From Microvirga pudoricolor (GTDB lineage Bacteria; Pseudomonadota; Alphaproteobacteria; Rhizobiales; Beijerinckiaceae), in NCBI RefSeq assembly GCF_016892705.1, contig NZ_JAFEMB010000006.1, forward strand, positions 233,170-297,169: a DNA stretch of 64,000 nt, written 5' to 3'. Below are positions 35,813-43,802 of this stretch, one piece after another. The notes under the pieces were generated by a model, which saw only the letters and a program-made list of their open reading frames with translations, did not search any database and was not told the origin of the DNA. The number at the start of each line of letters is the position of its first letter. Position 1 is the stretch's first letter. Made by a program: the position numbers and the translations under genes.

Positions 35813-36610
35813 ATGGCACAGGCAAACCCTTTCGATGAAATGGAGGTCGCGGAGCGGGCCGAGGGCGAGCCGCTGCTGCGCGTGGACGTGGATGGCTTCG
35901 AGGGGCCTCTTGACCTGCTCCTGGAGCTGGCGCGGCGCCAGAAGGTCGACTTGGCCCGGATCTCCATCCTGGCTCTGGCCGAGCAATATCTCGTCTTCAT
36001 CGAGGAAGCCCGCCGCATGCGCCTGGAGCTGGCGGCCGATTACCTCGTTATGGCAGCTTGGCTCGCTTATCTGAAGTCCAGGCTCCTTCTGCCCGAGCCG
36101 CCCAAGGGCGAGGAGCCCAGCGCCTCGGACCTCGCCACCGCCCTTGCCCTGCGCCTGCGCCGCCTGGAGGCGATCCGCGAGGCGGCCAGGAAGCTCGGCG
36201 AACGGGACTGGCTCGGCCGCAACGTTTTCGCGCGTGGCGCCCCGGAGCCCGTTCTGGTCCGCAAGGACACCCATTTCGACGCCACGCTCTACGATCTGCT
36301 CTCCGCCTATGCTCGCCAGCGCCAGAAGCAGTTCAATTCGCAGGTCACCCTGCACAAGCGCCACGTGTGGTCCCTCGTGGACGCCCGCGAGGCCCTGGAG
36401 CGGCTGGTCGGGCACTTGTCCGACTGGGTGTCCCTGGAGAGCTATCTGATCGACTACATGGTCGAGCCGTCCATGCGCCCGACGGTGCTGGCCTCCGCTT
36501 TCTCGGCGACCCTGGAGATGGTGCGCGAGGGGAAGCTGTTCCTGCGCCAGGATGAGGCCTTTGCGCCCCTGTGGGTCAAGACGCCGGAAGCGGCCGAGGC
36601 TGAGGCCTGA
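35813..36610 (+). CDS. scpA: Segregation and condensation protein A
   Basis: A 265-residue kleisin that bridges SMC heads and binds ScpB in the chromosome-organising condensin. The family start 'LLRVDVDGFEGPLDLLLELA' (residues 19-38), 'VDLARISILALAEQYLVFIE' and 'DYLVMAAWLAYLKSRLLLPE' are clear. The carboxy-terminal winged helix is around 'PSMRPTVLASAFSATLEMV'. scpB starts two bases after its stop. The first bases overlap nothing, and the ATG at 35813 is the only sensible start. Confidence 0.94.
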   Translation: MAQANPFDEMEVAERAEGEPLLRVDVDGFEGPLDLLLELARRQKVDLARISILALAEQYLVFIEEARRMRLELAADYLVMAAWLAYLKSRLLLPEPPKGEEPSASDLATALALRLRRLEAIREAARKLGERDWLGRNVFARGAPEPVLVRKDTHFDATLYDLLSAYARQRQKQFNSQVTLHKRHVWSLVDAREALERLVGHLSDWVSLESYLIDYMVEPSMRPTVLASAFSATLEMVREGKLFLRQDEAFAPLWVKTPEAAEAEA

Positions 36611-36612
36611 TC

Positions 36613-37344
36613 ATGAGCCAGAACACCCAACGCGATGCGGAGAACGATCCCGGCTTCGACGATGAGCCGACGGACAATTCCGGGGCGGGGCCGGACCGCG
36701 ACGAGGCCATGCGGGTGGTGGAGGCCCTTCTCTTCGCCTCCGCGACGCCCCTGGGCGTCGAGGATCTGACCGGCCGGGTGCCCGAGGGGGCCGACATCGA
36801 GGGGATCCTTCAGGACCTCTCCGGGTTCTATGCCGGGCGAGGGGTCAATCTGGTGCGGGTCGCGGGCAAGTGGACCTTCCGGACCGCGAGCGACCTCTCC
36901 TTCGTGCTGGCCCGGGACGTGGTCGAACAGCGCAAGCTCTCCCGCGCCGCCATGGAGACCCTGGCGATCGTGGCCTATCACCAGCCCGTGACGCGCGCCG
37001 AGATCGAAGAGATCCGGGGCGTCGCGACATCGAAGGGCACCCTCGACCTCCTCATGGAAACGGGCTGGATCCGCCTGCGCGGCCGGCGCCGGGTGCCGGG
37101 CCGCCCTGTAACCTACGGGACCACCCCTCATTTCCTCGAGCATTTCGGCCTCGACGTGATCGAGGATCTGCCGGGGCTGGAGGAATTGAAGGGAGCTGGC
37201 TTCATCGAAGGCCGCGTTCCGTCCGGGCTGTCCGTGCCGGTGCCGACCGACAGCGACACACTCCAGCCCGACGAAGATCCCCTGGACGGCGACGAGCTGT
37301 TCCAGCCTCTCGTGATCGAGAGCGAGGGAGAACCCGAGCCGTGA
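36613..37344 (+). CDS. scpB: Segregation and condensation protein B
   Basis: A 243-residue ScpB. Two winged-helix domains are visible: 'EAMRVVEALLFASATPLGVE' at the start of the first, and 'SRAAMETLAIVAYHQPVTRAEIEEIRGV' with 'RRVPGRPVTYGTTPHFLEHF' in the second. The acidic carboxy-terminal tail is typical of alphaproteobacterial ScpB. It works with ScpA and SMC in chromosome segregation. Its TGA overlaps the GTG of the ABC ATPase gene (GTGA at 37341-37344). Confidence 0.93.
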   Translation: MSQNTQRDAENDPGFDDEPTDNSGAGPDRDEAMRVVEALLFASATPLGVEDLTGRVPEGADIEGILQDLSGFYAGRGVNLVRVAGKWTFRTASDLSFVLARDVVEQRKLSRAAMETLAIVAYHQPVTRAEIEEIRGVATSKGTLDLLMETGWIRLRGRRRVPGRPVTYGTTPHFLEHFGLDVIEDLPGLEELKGAGFIEGRVPSGLSVPVPTDSDTLQPDEDPLDGDELFQPLVIESEGEPEP

Positions 37345-38453
37345 GCGCCGCCCAGAGCCGGGCGGGATTCCTGCGGTGGGGCACGCGCGGCACGGCCGGC
37401 GCCTCGATCGCGGCCCGATTGACCTTCGAGAATGTCGTCCAGACCTATGGGCCGCTCAACGCCCTGCAGGACGTGAGCCTCACCGTCGAGCCGGGCGAGC
37501 TGGTATGCCTGCTCGGCCATTCCGGCTGCGGCAAGACCACGCTGCTGCGGATCGCGGCGGGGGTGGAGGCGCCGACCTCGGGCCGCGTGCTCATCGATAC
37601 CCTGGAGGCATCGGGCCCCTCCGCCTTTCTGCAGCCCGAGAACCGGGGCATCGGCCTCATGTTCCAGGACTATGCCCTGTTCCCGCACCTCACCGTCCTG
37701 CAGAACGTTATGTTCGGCCTGAAAGACCTGCCCGCACGGGATGCGGAGGCCTCGGCGCGGCGAGCCTTGTCTCGCGTGGGACTCGACCACTACGCGAAGA
37801 CCTATCCCCATACGCTCTCGGGAGGCGAGCAGCAGCGCGTAGCGCTAGCCCGGTCCATTGCGCCCAGGCCCGGCATCCTGCTCATGGACGAGCCGTTCTC
37901 GAACCTCGACCGGCGCATGCGCGACGCGATCCGGGACGAGACGGTGGCCATCCTGCGCGAGACCCGCGCCACCACCATCGTCGTGACCCACGACCCGGAG
38001 GAGGCCATGCGGATCGCCGACCGGATCGTGCTGATGCGTCAGGGCCGGATCGTCCAGCAGGGGACGGCCGAAGACCTGTACCTCCGGCCAAAAGACCTGT
38101 TCGCGGCGCGTTTCTTCTGCGATTTCAACGAATTGCCGGCGACGGTGTCGAACGGGCAGGCGCTGTGTCCGCTCGGCGCCTTCCCGGCGCCCCATCTGCC
38201 CGAGGGCTCGGACGCCATCGTGTGCCTGCGCCCGCAGGGCATCCGGCTCACGCCTCCCGGCGCAGGGCTGCCGGGGCGCCTTTTGTCGCGGCGTTTCCTG
38301 GGGGAGGTCGAGTTGGTGCAGGTCGACGTTCCTAATATCGAGTCTCCCCTGCAGGCACGGGTTCACGATCCCGTGCAGGCTCGCGTCGGCCAAGATGTCG
38401 GGATCGCGATTGACCTAAAGGATGTCCTTGTTTTCGCCGCGTCCGGTCCTTAG
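37341..38453 (+). CDS. ABC transporter ATP-binding protein (FbpC/PotA-like), orphan
   Basis: A 370-residue ABC ATPase. Walker A is 'LLGHSGCGKTTLLRI', the Q loop is 'MFQDYALFPHLTVLQNVMFG', the signature is 'TLSGGEQQRVALARS', Walker B is 'ILLMDEPFSNLDRRM', and the H loop is 'TTIVVTHDPEEAM'. The carboxy-terminal 100 residues form a TOBE-like domain as in iron and polyamine importers. No permease or binding protein is adjacent. I took the GTG at 37341 overlapping the scpB stop. The location between scpB and tatA is unusual. Confidence 0.88.
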   Translation: MSAAQSRAGFLRWGTRGTAGASIAARLTFENVVQTYGPLNALQDVSLTVEPGELVCLLGHSGCGKTTLLRIAAGVEAPTSGRVLIDTLEASGPSAFLQPENRGIGLMFQDYALFPHLTVLQNVMFGLKDLPARDAEASARRALSRVGLDHYAKTYPHTLSGGEQQRVALARSIAPRPGILLMDEPFSNLDRRMRDAIRDETVAILRETRATTIVVTHDPEEAMRIADRIVLMRQGRIVQQGTAEDLYLRPKDLFAARFFCDFNELPATVSNGQALCPLGAFPAPHLPEGSDAIVCLRPQGIRLTPPGAGLPGRLLSRRFLGEVELVQVDVPNIESPLQARVHDPVQARVGQDVGIAIDLKDVLVFAASGP

Positions 38454-38510
38454 GTTGGCGGCGAGTTTCGGAATCTCACACCGCGCCCTCGGAGGCGCAG
38501 GAGGAACGCC

Positions 38511-38756
38511 ATGGGTGGCGCTAGCATTTGGCACTGGATCGTCGTCGGTCTGATCGTTGTCCTGCTCTTCGGGCGCGGCAAGATCTCCGACATGATGGGC
38601 GACGTCGCGAAGGGCATCAAAGCCTTCAAGAAGGGCATGAACGAGGACGAGACCCCGGCCACGCCGGTTCCGCCGTCCGAGCCTGTGCGCACGATCGACC
38701 ATCAGACCATCGCGAACAATCCGGCCCCGGCCACCAGCGACCGCAAGGTCGGCTGA
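38511..38756 (+). CDS. tatA: Sec-independent protein translocase subunit TatA
   Basis: An 81-residue pore-forming Tat subunit. It has one short membrane helix ('[20 protein letters not shown]', residues 6-25) ending in the conserved F-G hinge, an amphipathic helix ('[19 protein letters not shown]') and a Pro-rich acidic tail. It exports folded proteins with twin-arginine signals together with TatB and TatC. The distance to tatB is 75 bases and includes a terminator-like hairpin. Confidence 0.96.
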   Translation: MGGASIWHWIVVGLIVVLLFGRGKISDMMGDVAKGIKAFKKGMNEDETPATPVPPSEPVRTIDHQTIANNPAPATSDRKVG

Positions 38757-38770
38757 GCCCGTCAGTTCGG

Positions 38771-38796
38771 CCGCCCACCCCGGTGGGCGGTTTTCG
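38771..38796 (+). terminator. Terminator-like hairpin between tatA and tatB
   Basis: CCGCCCACC (38771-38779) is complementary to GGTGGGCGG (38782-38790). The real stem is about seven pairs around an ACCCCGGT apex, and TTTTCG follows. It could terminate or attenuate transcription after tatA, or stabilise the tatA message. Confidence 0.6.
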
Positions 38797-38831
38797 CGTA
38801 AGTGTATCGAAGGTGGGTCCGAGGCCGCGCC

Positions 38832-39383
38832 ATGTTGGACATGAGCTGGGGTGAAATCATGGTGATCGGTGCCGTGGCGCTGATCGTCATCGGCCCCAAA
38901 GACCTGCCGAAAGCCCTGCGCACCGTCGGCAACGTGACGGGCAAGATCCGCCGCATGGCGGCGGAGTTCCAAGGCCAGTTCAACGAGGCCATGCGGGAGG
39001 CCGAGCTCGACGAGGTCAAGCAGCAGCTTCAAGGCATGAACAACGACGTGGCCAAGGGCTTCAACCCCATCCAGACGATCCGCAACGAGATCAAGGGCTC
39101 CATCGAGGCTCCGGTCACGGCGCCGGAGAAATCCGCGACAGAGACCGTCTCCGACGCGATGGCTCAGGGACGGGGAGAGGCCGGTCCGGTGGCGCCCATC
39201 GAGCCGCCGATCGACCTGGTGGTGCCGGCCGTGCCGCCGATCGTCGATCCGGCCGAGTCCATCGCCGCAACCCTGCGTCAGGAGGCCGACGCCAGGGCTG
39301 CCGAGGAGCGGGCCGCGGCGGCGGCCGCAGAGACGACCACCGCCCCCGATCATTCCACCGCCAAACCGGACGCGAAAGCCTGA
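38832..39383 (+). CDS. tatB: Sec-independent protein translocase subunit TatB
   Basis: A 183-residue TatB. The amino-terminal helix 'MLDMSWGEIMVIGAVALIVI' carries the conserved glutamate at residue 8, and 'GPKDLPKALRTVGNVTGKIR' is the TatB hinge and amphipathic helix, followed by an extended Ala/Pro/Glu-rich tail. It forms the substrate-binding core with TatC. I chose ATG 38832 because the family starts there; the frame is open from 38802. Its stop overlaps the tatC start (TGATG). Confidence 0.95.
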   Translation: MLDMSWGEIMVIGAVALIVIGPKDLPKALRTVGNVTGKIRRMAAEFQGQFNEAMREAELDEVKQQLQGMNNDVAKGFNPIQTIRNEIKGSIEAPVTAPEKSATETVSDAMAQGRGEAGPVAPIEPPIDLVVPAVPPIVDPAESIAATLRQEADARAAEERAAAAAAETTTAPDHSTAKPDAKA

Positions 39384-40183
39384 TGACCACCGAAGTCGAG
39401 GATGAGGTCGAGGCATCGCGCGCGCCCCTGATTTCCCATCTCATCGAGTTGCGCTCGCGCCTGATCCGGGCGCTGGTGGCGTTCGTGCTGATGTTCTTCG
39501 TGTGCTTCGCGGGCGCCAAGTACATCTACAATGCGCTGGTATGGCCCTATGTGGTGGCGGTCGGCTCGGCCGAGAACGCGCACCTCATCTATACCCACGG
39601 CCTGGAATATCTGTTCACGCAGATCCAGGTGGCGGCCTTCGGCGCGGGCTTCCTGGCCTTCCCGGTCATCGCCAACGAGATCTACAAGTTCGTGGCTCCC
39701 GGCCTCTACAAGAACGAACGTCGGGCCTTCCTGCCCTATCTGATCGCGACCCCGGTTCTTTTCGCGCTCGGCGCGGCCGTGGTCTATTTCATGGCCATGC
39801 CGCTCCTGATGCGATTCTCGGTCGGCATGCAGCAGCTCGCCACGGAATCGACGCCCGGCATCGCTTTCATGCCCAAGGTCAGTGAGTACCTGTCGCTGAT
39901 CATGACCCTGATCTTCGCGTTCGGCATCTGCTTCCAGCTGCCCGTCGCGCTCACCCTTCTGGCGCGGGCAGGGATCATCGATTCCGATTTCCTCAAGGCT
40001 AAGCGCAAGTATGCGATCGTGTTCGTGTTCATCGTGGCGGCGGTGCTCACGCCCCCGGACGTGATCAGCCAGTTCGCCCTTGCGGTCCCCACCCTGCTTC
40101 TTTACGAGGCGTCCATCCTCTCCGTCCGCATGGTGGAGCGGAAGCGTGCGGAGGCCGATGCCGCGCGCGCGGCGGCAGGCTAG
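39383..40183 (+). CDS. tatC: Sec-independent protein translocase subunit TatC
   Basis: A 266-residue six-helix membrane protein that recognises twin-arginine signal peptides. Signatures are '[20 protein letters not shown]' at the amino end, '[20 protein letters not shown]' with '[14 protein letters not shown]', and '[18 protein letters not shown]'. The carboxy-terminal tail is basic and then Ala-rich. It overlaps tatB by one base (TGATG), so it is coupled to it. Confidence 0.96.
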   Translation: MTTEVEDEVEASRAPLISHLIELRSRLIRALVAFVLMFFVCFAGAKYIYNALVWPYVVAVGSAENAHLIYTHGLEYLFTQIQVAAFGAGFLAFPVIANEIYKFVAPGLYKNERRAFLPYLIATPVLFALGAAVVYFMAMPLLMRFSVGMQQLATESTPGIAFMPKVSEYLSLIMTLIFAFGICFQLPVALTLLARAGIIDSDFLKAKRKYAIVFVFIVAAVLTPPDVISQFALAVPTLLLYEASILSVRMVERKRAEADAARAAAG

Positions 40184-40238
40184 GGTCTCCCGAACCGGCC
40201 GCGACACCTTTTCGGCGTTTATCACGGTCGGTTTTCCC

Positions 40239-41600
40239 ATGCATGACATCCGCGCCATCCGCGAGAATCCCGCGGCTTTCGATCAGGGCCTCCAGAAGCG
40301 GGGCATGGAGCCGTTGTCCGAGCGCCTGATCGCCCTCGACGACCGCCGGAAAGCCGCCGTTTCCGCCCTCCAGAGCGCCCTTGAGCTGCGCAACAGCCGT
40401 TCGAAGGAGATCGGCCAAGCCAAGGCCAAGAAGGACGAGGCGCGGGCAGGGGAGCTAATGGCGGAGGTTGCTCGCCTCAAGGAGAGCGTGCCGGCCTTGG
40501 AGCAGGAGGAGCGCGAGGCGGGCCAAGCCCTCGACACGCTGCTGGCCTCCCTGCCGAACATCCCCAAGCCGGATGTTCCCGTCGGCGCCGACGAGGCCGG
40601 GAACGTGGAGCGCCATCGCTCCGGCAACCCGAAGAACCTCACCGTCGCCAAACAGCATTTCGAGATCGGCGAAGACCTCGGCCTCATGGATTTCGAGACC
40701 GCCGCGAAGCTCTCGGGCTCGCGCTTCGTGGTGCTCAAGGGTGGTCTTGCTCGCCTGGAGCGGGCGCTCGGACAGTTCATGATCGACCTGCACACCAACG
40801 AGCACGGCTATACGGAGGTGAGCCCGCCGCTCCTGGTGAGGGACGATGCCATGTACGGCACGGCGCAGCTGCCGAAGTTCGAGTTCGACCAGTTCTGGGC
40901 TTTTCCGGGCTCGGCTCTCGAAGACATCCTGTCGTCCGCACAGGGCGGTGCGAGCCGGGATGAGCTTCAGAAGGCGATCAAAGATTCCCGCTATGGGATG
41001 ATCCCCACCGCCGAGGTGACGCTCACCAACCTAGTGCGTGAACTCATCCTGTCGGAGGAGGAATTGCCCCTGCGCTTCACGGCGCTCACCCCCTCCTTCC
41101 GTGCAGAGGCAGGCTCCGCCGGGCGCGATACGCGGGGCATGATCCGCCAGCACCAGTTCGTGAAGTGCGAGTTGGTCTCGATCACCGCGCCGGACACCTC
41201 GGCGGACGAGCATGAGCGCATGCTCACCAGCGCCGAGGCCGTGCTGAAAAAGCTCGACCTGCCGTTCCGCACCCTCACGCTGTGCACCGGCGACATGGGC
41301 TTTTCCTCGACCAAGACCTACGACATCGAGGTCTGGCTGCCGGGGCAGGGGATGTACCGGGAGATTTCGAGCTGCTCGGTCTGCGGCGACTTCCAGGCGC
41401 GTCGCATGAACGCCCGCTACCGGGCCGCAGGCGAGAAGCAGCCGCGCTTCGTCCACACGCTGAACGGCTCGGGCCTCGCGGTGGGGCGTACCCTCGTGGC
41501 GGTCCTGGAAAACTACCAGAACGAGGACGGCAGCGTCTCGGTCCCGTCGGTTCTTCAGCCCTATATGGGCGGTCTTACCCGTATCGAACGTCAGGCCTGA
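40239..41600 (+). CDS. serS: Seryl-tRNA synthetase
   Basis: A 453-residue class IIa synthetase. The amino-terminal coiled-coil arm (residues 30-100, '[20 protein letters not shown]') binds the long variable arm of tRNA-Ser. Motif 2 is '[20 protein letters not shown]', the serine pocket is near 'KYDIEVW'-type '[20 protein letters not shown]', and motif 3 is '[19 protein letters not shown]'. The ATG at 40239 gives the standard start [15 protein letters not shown]. surE follows one base after its stop. Confidence 0.97.
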   Translation: MHDIRAIRENPAAFDQGLQKRGMEPLSERLIALDDRRKAAVSALQSALELRNSRSKEIGQAKAKKDEARAGELMAEVARLKESVPALEQEEREAGQALDTLLASLPNIPKPDVPVGADEAGNVERHRSGNPKNLTVAKQHFEIGEDLGLMDFETAAKLSGSRFVVLKGGLARLERALGQFMIDLHTNEHGYTEVSPPLLVRDDAMYGTAQLPKFEFDQFWAFPGSALEDILSSAQGGASRDELQKAIKDSRYGMIPTAEVTLTNLVRELILSEEELPLRFTALTPSFRAEAGSAGRDTRGMIRQHQFVKCELVSITAPDTSADEHERMLTSAEAVLKKLDLPFRTLTLCTGDMGFSSTKTYDIEVWLPGQGMYREISSCSVCGDFQARRMNARYRAAGEKQPRFVHTLNGSGLAVGRTLVAVLENYQNEDGSVSVPSVLQPYMGGLTRIERQA

Positions 41601-41601
41601 C

Positions 41602-42372
41602 ATGCGCATCCTCTGCACCAACGACGACGGCATCCACGCGCCGGGATTGAACACCCTGGAAGCCATTGCCCGGGCACTCTCAGATGATGTGTGGATCGTG
41701 GCTCCGGAGACGGACCAGAGCGGCGTGGCGCACTCCCTGTCGCTGAGCGACCCCTTGCGCCTGCGCGAGGTCTCCGAGAGGCGCTACGCCGTGCAGGGAA
41801 CGCCCACGGATTGCGTGATCATGGGCGTGCGCCACCTGCTCAAGGACCACAAGCCCGATCTCGTCCTGTCGGGTGTCAATCGCGGCCAGAACGTGGCCGA
41901 GGACGTGAGCTATTCGGGCACGGTGGCGGGCGCCATCGAGGGCACGATCCTCGGCATCCCGTCCATTGCGCTCTCGCAGGCCTATGGCGGTCCCGGCGGA
42001 CGCCGGGACGTGCGCTGGCACTGCGCCGAGCATCACGGGCCGAAGATCATCAACAAGATCCTGGCCGCGGGGATCGACAAGGGTATTCTCGTCAACGTGA
42101 ACTTCCCGCCCTGCGAGCCGGACGAGGTTCAGGGCACGGCGGTGGTCAACCAGGGCCAGCGGACCCAGGAGCTTCTGGGCTTGGATCAGCGCGAGGACGG
42201 TCGCGGCATTCCCTATTTCTGGATCGCCTTCTCCCGCCAGCCCTTCACGCCCGGCAACGGCACGGATCTCTGGGCGCTGGCGAATCGCCAGATCGCCGTG
42301 ACGCCCCTGCGGCTCGACATGACGGACGAGCCGACGCTCACCCGCTACGCCCAGGCCTTCGACGAAGCGTGA
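41602..42372 (+). CDS. surE: 5'/3'-nucleotidase SurE
   Basis: A 256-residue metal-dependent phosphatase of nucleoside monophosphates. The family start 'MRILCTNDDGIHAPGLNTL' with the metal-binding Asp-Asp (residues 8-9), 'VAPETDQSGVAHSLSL', 'VLSGVNRGQNVAEDVSYSGT' and 'GTPTDCVIMG' are all present. It lies directly behind serS and eight bases before pcm, matching the surE-pcm pairing seen in many proteobacteria. Confidence 0.96.
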   Translation: MRILCTNDDGIHAPGLNTLEAIARALSDDVWIVAPETDQSGVAHSLSLSDPLRLREVSERRYAVQGTPTDCVIMGVRHLLKDHKPDLVLSGVNRGQNVAEDVSYSGTVAGAIEGTILGIPSIALSQAYGGPGGRRDVRWHCAEHHGPKIINKILAAGIDKGILVNVNFPPCEPDEVQGTAVVNQGQRTQELLGLDQREDGRGIPYFWIAFSRQPFTPGNGTDLWALANRQIAVTPLRLDMTDEPTLTRYAQAFDEA

Positions 42373-42379
42373 GGGCGCG

Positions 42380-43084
42380 ATGACCGGAGACCCGTTCCGC
42401 CCAGGCGACTCCCTCCCGGTATTCGACGACATCGACCGCGCTCAGGAAGAAGCCGTGGAGGCTGCGTCCTTCGTGCTGTCCTTGAGGGCGCGCGGCATCC
42501 GCGACACCGCGACGTTGCGGGCCATGGAGCTGGTGCCGCGCGAAATCTTCGCGCCCCGCCGCTTCACGGACCTCGCCCGCACCGACGTGGCGCTTCCCCT
42601 GGCCTGCGGCCAGACCATGACGGCGCCACGAACGGTCGCCGTCATGCTGGTCGCCCTGGGGGTTTCCCTCGGCCAGCGGGTCCTCGAGATCGGGACGGGG
42701 AGCGGTTACGTGACGGCGCTCCTGTGCCGACTCGGAGCGGATGTCCTCTCCCTGGAACGCTTCGGCACCCTGGCCGAGAGCGCCACGCAGCATCTGAGGC
42801 ACGTGGAAGGCAACGGACAGGCGAGGATCGAGGTGGGAGACGGCCTCGCGGCGCGCCAAGGGGAGCCCTTCGACCGCATTCTGCTCAACGGCGCCGTCCC
42901 CGAGATTTCGGAATGTCTGACCACGCAACTGGCTCCTGGAGGGCGCCTGGTGGGAGCCCTGTCAGGGGATGGAGCCCCGCGCATGGTCCGAATCGACAGA
43001 GATGGAAGCGGGGAGTTGCGGACAGAGGCAGGAGCAGGCCTTCGGATCGCCCCGCTCGTCGCAGGAGTCGCGCTGACGCTGTGA
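42380..43084 (+). CDS. pcm: Protein-L-isoaspartate O-methyltransferase
   Basis: A 234-residue SAM-dependent repair enzyme for isoaspartyl residues. It shows 'MELVPREIFAPRRFTDLART' (family start), 'PLACGQTMTAPRTVAVMLVA' and the SAM motif I 'VLEIGTGSGYVTALLCRL', then 'FDRILLNGAVPEISECLTTQ' and 'PGGRLVGALSGDG'. There is an N-terminal extension of about 25 residues. It is last in the forward surE-pcm pair and convergent with the HAD gene. Confidence 0.93.
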   Translation: MTGDPFRPGDSLPVFDDIDRAQEEAVEAASFVLSLRARGIRDTATLRAMELVPREIFAPRRFTDLARTDVALPLACGQTMTAPRTVAVMLVALGVSLGQRVLEIGTGSGYVTALLCRLGADVLSLERFGTLAESATQHLRHVEGNGQARIEVGDGLAARQGEPFDRILLNGAVPEISECLTTQLAPGGRLVGALSGDGAPRMVRIDRDGSGELRTEAGAGLRIAPLVAGVALTL

Positions 43085-43091
43085 GCCTTGC

Positions 43092-43787
43092 CTACGGGAG
43101 GCCGCCGATCCACACCGGCAGTTGGGTGAGAGATTCGAGCTCCCGGAATCGCGGATGTCCGGCGGGCGCGTCGGCCGCCTCGTGCGCCCATACGAGCGGG
43201 TAGGGGATCAGGGCCGCGTAGCTGCCCGCCTCCAGGGCTGGGAGGATATCGGATCGCACCGAATTGCCCGCCATGACGGCCTCGCGCGGATCGGATCCGT
43301 GGCGGCGGAAGACCCGATGATAGGTCGCCGCGGATTTGTCGCTCACGATCTCCACGCCTGAGAAGAAGTCGCCCAGGCCCGAGGCCGCCAGCTTCGCCTC
43401 CTGATGGAACAGGTCTCCCTTCGTGATCAGGACGAGTCGGGCGCGCTCGGCCAGAACCTCCAGCGCTTCCCGCACGCCGGGCAGGGGCTCGACCGGATGT
43501 TTCATCATCTCCCGTCCGGTCGCCAGGATCTCGCCGACAGCGGAGGAGCTCACGTCGCCCCTGCTCACATCGAGGGCCGTCTCCAGCATGGAGAGCGTGA
43601 AGCCCTTGGCCCCGTAGCCATATGTGCCGAGATTGCGGTGCTCGACTTCCGCCAGCCGCGCCTCGATGGCGTCGGCGTCACCATAAGGCGACAGGAGGTC
43701 GTAGAACCGCTTCTGGGCGGATCGGAAGATCGATTCGTTATGCCAGAGCGTGTCGTCCGCATCGAGGCCAATGATCGTGACCGGCAT
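43092..43787 (-). CDS. HAD family hydrolase, YjjG-like
   Basis: A 231-residue haloacid dehalogenase-fold phosphatase. Motif I is 'IIGLDADDTLWHNESIF' (D-x-D-x-T), motif II is 'RLVLITKGDLFHQEAKL', and motif IV is 'AVMAGNSVRSDILPALEAGS' with the metal-binding Asp (the more usual Gly-Asp-Ser appears as Gly-Asn-Ser). The cap domain is helical. The YjjG relatives dephosphorylate pyrimidine nucleotides; the substrate here is inferred only. It sits head to tail with the RocB-like peptidase. Confidence 0.85.
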   Translation of the reverse strand: MPVTIIGLDADDTLWHNESIFRSAQKRFYDLLSPYGDADAIEARLAEVEHRNLGTYGYGAKGFTLSMLETALDVSRGDVSSSAVGEILATGREMMKHPVEPLPGVREALEVLAERARLVLITKGDLFHQEAKLAASGLGDFFSGVEIVSDKSAATYHRVFRRHGSDPREAVMAGNSVRSDILPALEAGSYAALIPYPLVWAHEAADAPAGHPRFRELESLTQLPVWIGGLP

Positions 43788-43802
43788 GGTCTCACCAGAA
43801 GG

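Noticed and set aside
34709..36415. 568-residue minus-strand frame antisense to nagZ and scpA
   Set aside because: Same reason: the sense strand is fully accounted for by conserved genes.
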